Shown here: positions 36,100 to 44,896 of the stretch, in pieces | Position numbering within the stretch: the first letter of the stretch is position 1 | Layout of the letters: the number at the start of each line of letters is the position of its first letter | Assembly (NCBI RefSeq): GCF_965118125.1 | Contig: NZ_OZ221288.1 | Coordinates: forward strand, 1,798,001-1,862,000 | DNA: 64,000 nt | Direction: 5' to 3' | DNA from: Pararobbsia alpina_A | GTDB lineage: Bacteria > Pseudomonadota > Gammaproteobacteria > Burkholderiales > Burkholderiaceae | Program-made: the position numbers and the translations under genes | Notes under the pieces: generated by a model | Told to the model about the DNA's origin: nothing | Databases searched by the model: none | Seen by the model: the letters and a program-made list of their open reading frames with translations, nothing else

Positions 36100-37057
36100 G
36101 TTGTTCTCTTAAAGGACGTGAAGCACGTTCCTGAAGTCGACAGCGGTCCTCCGCGTTCCGAAGAACCGGATCAGGACTTGAAGGAACAGGAAGCGCGGAT
36201 CAGTGATCCGCGGCCGGATGCGACGTCAGGTGCCGGCTGACGCCGTGAAGAATGAGGGAAGCCGCCGCATCGAAAGCTCAGCGATGGTCATGATGGTGTC
36301 GATGAAGTAGACGCAGGTCGCGGCCAATGCGCCGCATGTCGCGCCGAGGTCGTGAGCCTTGGCAAATGAACGATCTGCCATGCGCGCCAGGCGAGTCGCC
36401 AAGGCGTGCGTCACGAAGTGGTGTGACCAAACAAACGCTGCTGTTCGGTTCGGTTTCAAGATTTCACGTGAGTCCGCGAATTTCTTGATCTGGATTCTAG
36501 TACCCGGATTTGCACCTGTCCAAGTGATTGCACGGAGTCGAGGATTCCTTCGAAACGACGCCGATCGCGAGTCATCGGCTTGCGTTCTGGACATCGATAT
36601 GCAGTCGATTTCCGTCGAGCCGAATGGGCCATCGGAACACGGTGTTGCTTCGGAAAGACATCGGGTGATTTCGCGTACGGGACATCTCACAGTCAGAAAC
36701 CTATGATTCTTTCCAGTCGTTAAAATATAAAGAATCTCAGTGCCGTCATCGTGATAATTAAACTGAAGTCACCTTTCATCCAATCATTTTCATTAAATTC
36801 AATCACGACTCCAATGCATTGAATTTCAATGATTTTTCTCAATCACACACCACAATATTATTGATTTCATGAAAATCACATCACATTGATGAAACTACGC
36901 ATTTTCAAATCCAAGTTAACCCTCGAATTGCCATAAAAAATCATTTATTCAACGTCTCCCTATACTCGGCCCAAGGTGAGTTCAGTGAACAAGCCCGCCG
37001 GCTCTTGCGACGTTTCGCAAGGCCGGAAGCCCGAAAAAACATCGACAAGGAGACGTC
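36100..37057. promoter_or_regulatory. Long intergenic region upstream of the porin, AT-rich in its right half
   Basis: 958 bases. The left part contains an open minus-strand frame (36226-36690) with no motif or ribosome site, which I do not call. From about 36,710 to 36,960 the DNA is very AT-rich and dense in TTCAAT, TGATTT and ATCACAT words, including the perfect palindrome CATTGAA-T-TTCAATG (36817-36831). This looks like the control region of the porin gene, where osmo- or nutrient-responsive regulators would bind. Confidence 0.5.
36817..36831. promoter_or_regulatory. 15-bp perfect palindrome in the porin control region
   Basis: CATTGAATTTCAATG is symmetric about a central T. It lies 227 bases before the porin start in AT-rich DNA. 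A dimeric regulator site is likely; the regulator is unknown. Confidence 0.45.
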
Positions 37058-38257
37058 ATGAAAAGAATCGCTTTGGCCGCAACGTTGCTGGCCGTGGCGG
37101 CCGCCGCCCAGGCCCAAAGCAGCGTGACGCTGTATGGCCGTATCGACAATGGTCTTGAATACGAAGCAGGTCTGCCGTCTGGCCACCGCTGGGCCGCTGA
37201 AACCGGCGACTGGGGTGAATCATGGTTCGGCATGCAAGGCTCGGAAGACCTCGGCGGCGGCAACAAGGCGATCTTCCAGCTCGAAGCCGGCCTCAATACG
37301 CAGACGGGTGCCTACAACAACGGCAGTCTGTTCGGTCGTCACGCGACGGTGGGTCTCTCAAACGTGAACTGGGGGACATTGAAGCTCGGCAACCTCGGCG
37401 CGGGCGAGATCTCGCAAGACAGCTGGGATATCGATCCGCAAGTCATGCAGAAGTACGCGATCGCGACGCTCGTGCGCGGACGCAACTGGGCGCAAGCGGG
37501 TAACGGCTTCGAGTACACATCACCGAATATGTACGGCTTCGTGGTCAAAGGCCAATACGATCTCGGCAACAGTTCGAGCTGGAATATGGGCAACAGCGGG
37601 CCCGGACAACTCGGCAACGCGCCGGGCTCCGGTCTGCCGGGTAGCACGCAGGGACGTTCCGACGGCCTCAAGGTCGAATACAACATCCAGGGCATCGAGC
37701 TGCTCGCGATCTACGACGAGATTCGTGACGGCAACGGTGAGTTCGACAATGTCTACCTGAACTCGCGCTCGGTGATGGCCGGCGGCACGTTCACGTTCGG
37801 GCCGGTCAAGCTTTATGCGGGCTATCAGCACCTCAGCGCGCCGGATGCGTCGAATGTCGGGGTCTACGGCACCGCAGGCGTACCGACTGCGCTGCCCGCG
37901 GGCGTGACGCTGCCTACCCAGGTCAATCACGAATGGGTCGGCGCCGCATGGCAGGCGACACCGGCATCGTTGATCACGGCCGCGGTCTATCACGCGAACG
38001 CGAACAACGGAAACGGCAACGCGACCATGGCGACCCTCGCCGCCACGTACAACCTGTCGAAGCGCACCTTCCTCTATACGGAGTTCGGTTATCTGCATAA
38101 CAGCTCGACGTCGAACGTCGGCCTGGGCAACGGATACAGCGATCCGTACGGTGCCAACATCAACAACGATCCGGCCACGGGCGACGCCAACAGCACGGCG
38201 CCGAACTATGGTCACAGCCAGACCGGCGTGTTCGCCGGGATCATGACGTCGTTCTGA
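37058..38257 (+). CDS. Gram-negative trimeric porin (Burkholderia Omp38/OpcP type)
   Basis: 399 residues. Signal peptide MKRIALAATLLAVAAAAQAQ, then the family opening S-S-V-T-L-Y-G-R-I-D-N-G-L. It is a 16-strand outer-membrane barrel ending in a terminal Phe (G-I-M-T-S-F). The constriction-loop block and the A-x-V-G-L-S-N-x-x-W-G-T-L-K-L-G-N motif near residue 105 are typical. An AAGGAG site lies five bases before the ATG. It allows passive uptake of small hydrophilic solutes. Several paralogues are usual in these genomes. Confidence 0.95.
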   Translation: MKRIALAATLLAVAAAAQAQSSVTLYGRIDNGLEYEAGLPSGHRWAAETGDWGESWFGMQGSEDLGGGNKAIFQLEAGLNTQTGAYNNGSLFGRHATVGLSNVNWGTLKLGNLGAGEISQDSWDIDPQVMQKYAIATLVRGRNWAQAGNGFEYTSPNMYGFVVKGQYDLGNSSSWNMGNSGPGQLGNAPGSGLPGSTQGRSDGLKVEYNIQGIELLAIYDEIRDGNGEFDNVYLNSRSVMAGGTFTFGPVKLYAGYQHLSAPDASNVGVYGTAGVPTALPAGVTLPTQVNHEWVGAAWQATPASLITAAVYHANANNGNGNATMATLAATYNLSKRTFLYTEFGYLHNSSTSNVGLGNGYSDPYGANINNDPATGDANSTAPNYGHSQTGVFAGIMTSF

Positions 38258-38385
38258 TCCGGCCGATCGAAAAGAACCCGCACCCTGTGGGCGATAAGCA
38301 GTCAAGAAACTGAGCTTTACGCAGTCCTTCCTCGGTCGGCATGACGCGCCCCCAGCACCGTCATGCCGTTTTCCTTTTGTGCCCG

Positions 38386-38877
38386 ATGAACGATATCTAC
38401 TGGACCCGCGATGCGACACAGCATGCGCGCGCCATGCCGCCGGATCGCATCATGGCCCTCGAATGCGCGGCGTGCCCGCTCATGCACTTGCCTGAGCCAG
38501 CTTCGATTCCCGTCACGCAGACCAGCCCCGATACGTTTGAACTCTGCTGTCGCGGGCTGACGCTTTCGGTTGCGTGGTCGTTTTCCGACGCACGCGTCGT
38601 TGTGCTTGCGTGCGGCCATCGGGACATCCGTGCGCCTGGAGACCTCTCGAACGATGTACTGATTCCCCACGATGTCGTGATTCGCGTGCTGCGAGGCGCC
38701 TCATGCGCGCGTGCATGGCGCGAATATCTGCGCGTCACGCAACACGACCTCGCGCGGCGCCTTGGCGTCTCGCAACCGACCTTGTCCGCGAGTGAACGCA
38801 CCGATCATCTGCGCCGCCGAACGCTCGAGCGTCTTGCACACGCGCTGGATATCAGCGAGCAACAACTCGTGTTTTGA
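38386..38877 (+). CDS. XRE-type helix-turn-helix protein with a novel N-terminal domain
   Basis: 163 residues. The last 55 form a helix-turn-helix (REYLRVTQHDLARRLGVSQPTLSASERTDHL) that places it among XRE regulators. The first 100 contain Cys-rich A-L-E-C-A-A-C-P-L and C-C-R-G segments I do not recognise; they could sense a ligand or metal. Start at ATG 38386 is uncertain (38341 is the alternative); neither has a good ribosome site. No obvious target is adjacent. Confidence 0.65.
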   Translation: MNDIYWTRDATQHARAMPPDRIMALECAACPLMHLPEPASIPVTQTSPDTFELCCRGLTLSVAWSFSDARVVVLACGHRDIRAPGDLSNDVLIPHDVVIRVLRGASCARAWREYLRVTQHDLARRLGVSQPTLSASERTDHLRRRTLERLAHALDISEQQLVF

Positions 38878-39159
38878 TCGCGTTTCCAGGGTGCGGAAGA
38901 AATCATTGTTCCGCCACTGCCGGGCTCATTGCCGGGTTCATCACCAACTTCATTGCTCGCCTCAAGACCCTGAGTCTTCATTGACGTCTCTAACTCCATC
39001 ATCGGAGTGAAGATTTATTAACTTGAATCTCACGCTTGATCATCGATACTGACTTCTATCGCAGCGCAAGAATATGTTCACCACGCGGTTACTCTTATTC
39101 ATTTCTTGCACACGTATGCGATCGATGTTTCGTTTAACGAAATAATTGTGAGGCGTGCC

Positions 39160-39402
39160 ATGAAACTCCTTTTACCTCTTGTCGTTGCGAGCGCAGCGCT
39201 CGCCGTTCAAAGCCTGGCCTATGCCGACCCGATGGCGCCATCGCTGACGCGTTCCGAAGTGCAGGCTCAGTTGACTCGGGCCTATCTGCATGACACCCGT
39301 GCCGTGGACGAACCGAACAACTATCCGAATCCAAACGACGATCGGCATTTCGTCGCACGCACCCGGCAAAAATCGTCGGGCATGACGACTGCCGCGCAAT
39401 AA
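39160..39402 (+). CDS. Small secreted DUF4148-like protein
   Basis: 80 residues with a signal peptide (M-K-L-L-L-P-L-V-V-A-S-A..., cleaved near AYA-DP). The mature part starts with the SLTRSEVQAQL block of DUF4148-type proteins and ends in S-S-G-M-T-T-A-A-Q. These small periplasmic proteins are abundant in Burkholderiaceae and have no known role. A related gene follows 70 bases downstream. Confidence 0.7.
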   Translation: MKLLLPLVVASAALAVQSLAYADPMAPSLTRSEVQAQLTRAYLHDTRAVDEPNNYPNPNDDRHFVARTRQKSSGMTTAAQ

Positions 39403-39472
39403 AAAAGAACGCACCGGGTAAGACGTGATCCAGATGTGATCCTTTAAATGCTTCGAAAGTCGGGAGGGCAAT

Positions 39473-39763
39473 ATGATCAAGCAAGCATGTGGTCTCGCTG
39501 TGTTGCTGTTGGGCACGTGGGCGTCGTCGTCGGCGTATGCCGACCTGCATCTGACGCCGAGTCAGTGTCAGCGATATCCGTTCACGAAGCCCGCGAGCGG
39601 AGAGGTGACCCAACGTGGCCTGCAGCGCGAGCTGGGTGAGCTGGAAGCGGTCGGATATCGACCCAATGCCGTCGACGCCTACTACCCCGACGACATCGAG
39701 AAGGCCGAGAAAAAGCTTCAGACCGTCTACAAGCGCGACTGCAGCGGGATGACTTCGCAGTAG
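39473..39763 (+). CDS. Small secreted DUF4148-family protein
   Basis: 96 residues with a signal peptide ending near AYA-DL. The core LQRELGELEAVGYRPNAVDAYYPDDIEKAEKKL matches the DUF4148 pattern well (shown in part here). Two Cys in the mature protein may form a disulfide. Its tail C-S-G-M-T-S-Q resembles that of the preceding gene, so the pair may be diverged duplicates. An AGG-type ribosome site precedes the ATG. Confidence 0.78.
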   Translation: MIKQACGLAVLLLGTWASSSAYADLHLTPSQCQRYPFTKPASGEVTQRGLQRELGELEAVGYRPNAVDAYYPDDIEKAEKKLQTVYKRDCSGMTSQ

Positions 39764-39774
39764 CCGTGGACGAC

Positions 39775-40581
39775 TTAGCTGTCGTGCACTTCGGAATCGA
39801 GGCCAGCCTTGACGGCCATATAACGGCCCGGCGTGATCCCCGTCGCGCGTTTGAACATGTTGATAAACGCACTGACATTGTCGTAGCCCAGTTCAAGCGC
39901 GATCGTCGTCACGCCGACGCCGTCGGCAACGAGCTCCAGCGCGCGTAACAAACGCGCCTGCTGGCGCCATTGCGCAAAGCTCAGCCCTGTTTCCGCGACA
40001 AACTTTCTGCTCATCGTACGCGGCGAGAGCCCTGCCCAGACGGCCCATTCCTCGAGGCGGCGACTATCCGACAGGTCCGTGAGCATCGCATTCGTGATCT
40101 TTGCGAGCCGTTCATCTTCAGGCGTGGGTAACCCCAGCGATTCCGGGGTCGAGGCCGCCACTTCATCCAGGATGACTTCCGCGATGCGCGCCTGCTGCGT
40201 ATCCAGTTCAGCGCCGGGCCACGTCGCCGCGCGTTTGACGGCCTCGCGCAGCAATGGCGAGGTACGGATGGCACGCGGTTCGCGCGGCAACGTCACGCAC
40301 CGTGCTTCGGTCACAAAAACACTCCATCCAGAAAACGGTCCGTGCGAACGCACCGAATGCTCGTAGTGCGGTGGGATCCAGATGGCGTGAATGGCCGGGA
40401 CGACCCATTGCTGCCGATTCACGCCCACCGACACCAGCCCGCTCAACGCGCCCATCAATTGGCCTCGCGCATGGCTGTGTGACGCGGTCTCGCGTGCGTC
40501 TCGCTGAGTCAACGCGGCGGCCGCGACGAACGGGCCGCCGGACGACAAGACGAGATCAGGGCGAATCAGCGGTGAGGGCAT
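39775..40581 (-). CDS. AraC-family regulator with N-terminal cupin
   Basis: 268 residues. A cupin-like sensing half (SHSHARGQLMGALSGLVSV, IPPHYEHSV) precedes a double helix-turn-helix (EWAVWAGLSPRTMSRKFVAETG and IALELGYDNVSAFINMFKRATG). Start at ATG 40581 (MPSPLIRPD). It is divergent from a small hypothetical gene 98 bases away, a possible target. Confidence 0.9.
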   Translation of the reverse strand: MPSPLIRPDLVLSSGGPFVAAAALTQRDARETASHSHARGQLMGALSGLVSVGVNRQQWVVPAIHAIWIPPHYEHSVRSHGPFSGWSVFVTEARCVTLPREPRAIRTSPLLREAVKRAATWPGAELDTQQARIAEVILDEVAASTPESLGLPTPEDERLAKITNAMLTDLSDSRRLEEWAVWAGLSPRTMSRKFVAETGLSFAQWRQQARLLRALELVADGVGVTTIALELGYDNVSAFINMFKRATGITPGRYMAVKAGLDSEVHDS

Positions 40582-40679
40582 GGCCGGATTTCCGTATCGA
40601 ATGGCTCTTATACCTGAGACCGGCCGATTGCGCACGCCTACACTGGCTTCACCGTGAAACTTTTCTGGAGTGCATCAAG

Positions 40680-40967
40680 ATGCGAGCCGACCAGGTTCTT
40701 CCCGATGACGTCAACCAGCTCGATGTACGCGGCACGACGATCCGCAAGGGTACCGTTGCCGCGTTTCTGTCCAATGCACGTGTCTGGAGCGATGCCGGCG
40801 CGAGCGAATCGGCGCGCAACGAGGCGGGAGCCGATATCGCCGAATTGCTTCCCGCGCTGCGCGCGATCGGGCTGTTCGACACGCTGCAGATCCGCGACAC
40901 CGCGCTGCGTGCATGGATCGAAAGCCTGCCTGCCGACACCGCAGCCGACAGCGTACTCACGCGTTGA
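40680..40967 (+). CDS. Small conserved-looking hypothetical protein
   Basis: 95 residues from ATG 40680, preceded by GGAG nine bases upstream. The sequence VNQLDVRGTTIRKGTVAAFLSNARVW and a later AIGLFDTLQIRDTALRAWIESL are ordered and balanced in composition, unlike a chance frame. No signal peptide, no domain I recognise. It lies between an AraC regulator and an exported hydrolase. Confidence 0.65.
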   Translation: MRADQVLPDDVNQLDVRGTTIRKGTVAAFLSNARVWSDAGASESARNEAGADIAELLPALRAIGLFDTLQIRDTALRAWIESLPADTAADSVLTR

Positions 40968-41095
40968 ACGAAGACGGGCTTGCATTCAGCTACAAGGCCG
41001 GCTCGAGCGACGAGGCTTATGATGGGCCCAGTCTCAGGCTCAGTCCCGCCTGAGTGATTCATCGATCTATCCGTGATCCGCGCCTTCTCAACGCA

Positions 41096-42157
41096 ATGAA
41101 CCGTCTCTTCGTCTCGACCATCGTTGCGGCAGCCATTGCGCTGTCGCTGCCTCTCACGACGTCTCCCGCCGCCGCCCACTCGAGCAGCACGTCTGACGGC
41201 GGCCCGGTCTATGGCCCGGAGCTTCAAGGCTTCGAGTATCCGTATCCGGTGTCGACCTTTACGTTTCATTCGCAAAGGCAAGACCTGCACATGGCCTACA
41301 TGGATGTCGCCCCGGCTGCGGCAACCGCGAACGGACGCACGGTCGTACTGATGCATGGAAAGAATTACTGTGCCGCGACATGGGGCCCCACGATCCGTGT
41401 GCTGAGCGACGCGGGCTATCGGGTCATCGCGCCCGATCAGATCGGCTTTTGCAAGTCATCGAAGCCGGAGCACTATCAGTTCACGTTCCAGCAACTGGCG
41501 CTCAACACGCGTGCATTGCTTCAGTCGCTGGGCGTCGAACACGCGACCATGATCGGTCACTCGACAGGCGGCATGCTGGCGATTCGTTATGCATTGACCT
41601 ATCCCGCACAGACTGATCAGCTTGTCCTCGTTGATCCGATCGGACTCGAAGACTGGAGGGCAAAGGGCGTGCCGCCGATTTCAGTCGATCAGTGGTACGA
41701 GCGCGAGTTGAACACGAGCGCGGACCGGATCCGCGAGTACGAGAAGGCGACCTATTTCGCGGGCCAGTGGCGGCCTGAGTACGAACCGTCCGTCCAGATG
41801 CTGGCGGGCATGTATCGAGGCCCGCAGAAGTCGCTGGTCGCGTGGAATTCGGCGCTGTTGTACGACATGATTCTCACGCAGCCGGTCTACTACGAACTCT
41901 CGCAGCTCAAGCCGCCGACGCTGCTGATCATCGGCGACAAGGACACGACCGCGATCGGCAAGGACATGGCGCCTCCCGATGTACGCACCTCACTCGGCCA
42001 CTATCCGGAGCTTGCGCATCATGCCGCTGCAACGATTCCGAACATCCAGCTGGTCGCGTTCCCGGATGCCGGCCACGCACCTCAGATGCAGGACCCCGAT
42101 GCGTTTCATGCGGCCCTGCTCAAAGGATTGACGGAGAGACGCGCTGCCAACCCGTGA
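41096..42157 (+). CDS. Exported alpha/beta hydrolase
   Basis: 353 residues with a Sec signal peptide (about 1-27, cut near AAA-HS). Nucleophile elbow GHSTGGM (about residue 158), acidic residue in IIGDKDTTAIGK and His in FPDAGHAPQMQDP complete the triad; the oxyanion region is LMHGKNYCAATW. The layout resembles periplasmic esterases or haloperoxidase-like hydrolases. Substrate unknown. It is transcribed alone. Confidence 0.88.
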   Translation: MNRLFVSTIVAAAIALSLPLTTSPAAAHSSSTSDGGPVYGPELQGFEYPYPVSTFTFHSQRQDLHMAYMDVAPAAATANGRTVVLMHGKNYCAATWGPTIRVLSDAGYRVIAPDQIGFCKSSKPEHYQFTFQQLALNTRALLQSLGVEHATMIGHSTGGMLAIRYALTYPAQTDQLVLVDPIGLEDWRAKGVPPISVDQWYERELNTSADRIREYEKATYFAGQWRPEYEPSVQMLAGMYRGPQKSLVAWNSALLYDMILTQPVYYELSQLKPPTLLIIGDKDTTAIGKDMAPPDVRTSLGHYPELAHHAAATIPNIQLVAFPDAGHAPQMQDPDAFHAALLKGLTERRAANP

Positions 42158-42260
42158 TTCTGCGGCCGACCGCTGCGGCGAACTCGCGCCGCACGGCTGA
42201 TGGGCGAGGAGACGACGGGCGGCGATGTCTCCCCGGCCCGGGCTTCGCGCTACGACTGAC

Positions 42261-43814
42261 TTACGCGCGGAGCCTGAAGACACCAATCGCCTGCGTCAGC
42301 GCGTCGACTTGTGAGTCGAGCGAATGCGCCGCTGCGCTGGCCTGCTCGACGAGCCCGGCGTTCTGTTGAGTCGCAGCATCCATCTGCGTCATGGCCTGAT
42401 TGACTTGCTCGATGCCACGGCTTTGCTCGTCGGCCGCCGACGAGATGCTGTTCATGATGACGGTGACATTGCGAATCGACTCGACGATGCCGCTCATCGT
42501 CGTGCCGGCACGTTCCGCCAGTTCGGAGCCGCGTTCGATCTGCCCGACCGAGTCGCCGATCAGTTGCTTGATTTCCTTGGCCGCTGATGCGCTGCGTTGT
42601 GCGAGGTTGCGCACTTCGCTCGCGACGACTGCAAAGCCGCGGCCCTGCTCGCCTGCGCGCGCCGCTTCCACGGCTGCGTTCAGGGCAAGAATATTTGTCT
42701 GGAATGCGATGCCTTCGATCACACCCACGATATCGGCGATCTTGCCCGAGTGCCCGGCAATTCCGCGCATCGTCGACACCACCTCGTCGACCACCTGACC
42801 GCCCGATGCCGCCGTGTCCGACGCATGCGATGCAAGCTTGCTGGCTTCGAGCGCGTTGTCGGCGTTGAGCTTCACGGTCGACGTCATCTGATCCATGCTC
42901 GACGCGGTGCGTTCAAGCAAGGCCGCCTGCTCTTCGGTGCGCCGCGACAGGTCTGCATTACCGCTGGCAATCTCCTTCGCGCCGATACTGATCGTCTCCG
43001 AGCTGCTGCGCACGGTTTCAACCGTGTTCAGCAACGATTCCTGCATCGACTTGAGGCTCGCAAGCAACGCACCCATTTCGTTATGCCGCTCGATCGAGAT
43101 ATCGCCGTACAGATCGCCCGCGGCGATCCGCTCGAAGTGGTCGATGGCTTGCCCGATCGGCCTGACGACTGCGGAGAGCAACGTATGCCGCGCAAGAAAA
43201 CTCAGCACGATCGCAAGCAGCGCGGCCGCGCCGAGAATGCCGATCATCAGCGAGAAGCGCGATTGCGCGTGCACGTATCGCATCTTCTGCCGTTCAACGA
43301 GCTGGTTCTCGAGTGATGCGATGTCGCGCGAGTAGGCATCCGACATCGTCTGCGTGTCTTTGCCCTGGAGCATCTTGAAGTTGCTGAAGTCCATGTTCTT
43401 CAGCGCATCGAAGCTCGGTACAACGGCGTTCTTGATCAGCGCGTCGCGTTCCTTTTGCAATTGTTGGGACAACGCGGAGAGGTCGGCGTCTTTGACGGCC
43501 ACCTCGATGTATTTGGAAAATGCCTGGCTCGAAGCGTCAAGATCGATCTTTGCGTGATCGAGCAATGCAGGTTCCGGGTCGCCGACGCCATACAGCGCGA
43601 TATAGCTATTCATCGAAATGCGCGCGCTTTGCAAATGTTCCGCACTCTCCTGCAGATCGACGAGCGCATTCGTGTCGATGGTATACATTTTGCGCAGCGC
43701 ATCGTTGCTGATATTCAGGCTTCCAACGCCGATTGCAATGACGGCAATCAAAATGCCGCCGAATGCCGCAATCACGAAGGTCACATTGGAACGAATGGAG
43801 GCGTGTCGAAACAT
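42261..43814 (-). CDS. Methyl-accepting chemotaxis protein
   Basis: 517 residues. TM1 (about 13-33), a four-helix-bundle periplasmic sensor (35-190), TM2 (191-211), HAMP (213-265) and the signalling domain with the conserved hairpin tip GIAFQTNILALNAAVEAARAG. No CheR-binding pentapeptide at the C-terminus, which ends IGVFRLRA. It would pass ligand signals to CheA/CheW encoded elsewhere. Typical of the TarH-type receptors abundant in Burkholderiaceae. Confidence 0.95.
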   Translation of the reverse strand: MFRHASIRSNVTFVIAAFGGILIAVIAIGVGSLNISNDALRKMYTIDTNALVDLQESAEHLQSARISMNSYIALYGVGDPEPALLDHAKIDLDASSQAFSKYIEVAVKDADLSALSQQLQKERDALIKNAVVPSFDALKNMDFSNFKMLQGKDTQTMSDAYSRDIASLENQLVERQKMRYVHAQSRFSLMIGILGAAALLAIVLSFLARHTLLSAVVRPIGQAIDHFERIAAGDLYGDISIERHNEMGALLASLKSMQESLLNTVETVRSSSETISIGAKEIASGNADLSRRTEEQAALLERTASSMDQMTSTVKLNADNALEASKLASHASDTAASGGQVVDEVVSTMRGIAGHSGKIADIVGVIEGIAFQTNILALNAAVEAARAGEQGRGFAVVASEVRNLAQRSASAAKEIKQLIGDSVGQIERGSELAERAGTTMSGIVESIRNVTVIMNSISSAADEQSRGIEQVNQAMTQMDAATQQNAGLVEQASAAAHSLDSQVDALTQAIGVFRLRA

Positions 43815-44010
43815 GGCGATCGGTAAATCTCAGTGAGGGACGCGTCGATTGAATCGGTTACCGCTGAACTTACAAATCGGATATATCGACCGCGAGCCAC
43901 TGCAAAACGATGCGTGCTTACCCCAGTTATCGAAAGTGGTAAGGGAATGCGCAATTTACGAATGAGCAGGCACATCCGATAAAATCCCGCGACATGAACG
44001 GGGCGAGTGA

Positions 44011-44733
44011 ATGGGATATCTGGTCGTGCTATGCGTGGGGCTCATGGCAGGTGTGCTGAGCGGAGTGATCGGCACGGGATCGTCGATGATGCTGATGCCG
44101 GTCCTCGTGATCTTGTACGGCCCTCAGCAGGCGGTGCCCATCATGGCCATCGCGGCGATCATGGGGAACCTCGGGAAGGTGCTGTCCTGGTGGCGCGAAA
44201 TTGACTGGCAGGCGTGCTTCGCCTACTGCATCACCGCCGTGCCCGGCGCGATGCTCGGTGTCCGAACCTTGCTCGCCTTGCCTCCGCACGCCGTTGAACT
44301 CGCACTAGGACTGTTTTTTGTCGGCATGGTGCCGGTGCGCCGCTGGCTCGCACGTCGCTCGATTCGCTTCTCCTTGCTACACCTCTCGCTGATTGGTGCT
44401 GTCGTTGGCTTTTTGACCGGCATCGTCGTGTCTACGGGACCGATCACGGTGCCCGTGTTCATGGGCTACGGCCTCGTGAAAGGCGCATTCCTCGCTACCG
44501 AAGCCGCCGGGTCGCTGGCGGTATACGGCGCCAAGGTCGCGGTATTTCGGCACTTTGGCGCCTTGCCCCCGCATCTCGTCGCCGATGGCCTGATTACCGG
44601 TTCGGCGCTGATGCTCGGTACGTTCGGCGCGCGCCGAATTGTCGCGCGCATGTCCCCGCAAACCTTCAGGCTTGTCGTCGACGGCCTGATGCTGTCCTCG
44701 GGCCTGTCCCTGCTCTGGGCAGCGGGTCGGTAA
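44011..44733 (+). CDS. TauE/SafE-family permease
   Basis: 240 residues, about seven to eight membrane segments. The start VLCVGLMAGVLSGVIGTGSS and the second repeat LSLIGAVVGFLTGIVVSTGP are the internally repeated family motifs (G-x-x-x-G-x-x-G-x-G). The family exports sulfite, sulfoacetate and related organic acids, or imports some of them. No sulfonate genes are beside it, so the substrate is open. Confidence 0.88.
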   Translation: MGYLVVLCVGLMAGVLSGVIGTGSSMMLMPVLVILYGPQQAVPIMAIAAIMGNLGKVLSWWREIDWQACFAYCITAVPGAMLGVRTLLALPPHAVELALGLFFVGMVPVRRWLARRSIRFSLLHLSLIGAVVGFLTGIVVSTGPITVPVFMGYGLVKGAFLATEAAGSLAVYGAKVAVFRHFGALPPHLVADGLITGSALMLGTFGARRIVARMSPQTFRLVVDGLMLSSGLSLLWAAGR

Positions 44734-44896
44734 GGCCGGCTCGACGGCCTCGCCGCGACGTGATGGCCGAGACACGGGCCGTGCGCCGCCCTGCCGTTTT
44801 CGCGGCCTGATAGCCTCAGCTGGAAACACCCTCCGCGCGACCCCGTTATATTCGATGGTATATTTCGACGGAACTGGTCATGAGCGCGAGGTTCCG

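Noticed and set aside
36226..36690. 154-codon frame on the minus strand in the flotillin-porin gap
   Set aside because: No ribosome site, no signal peptide, no recognisable domain and irregular composition; kept only as a note in the intergenic entry.
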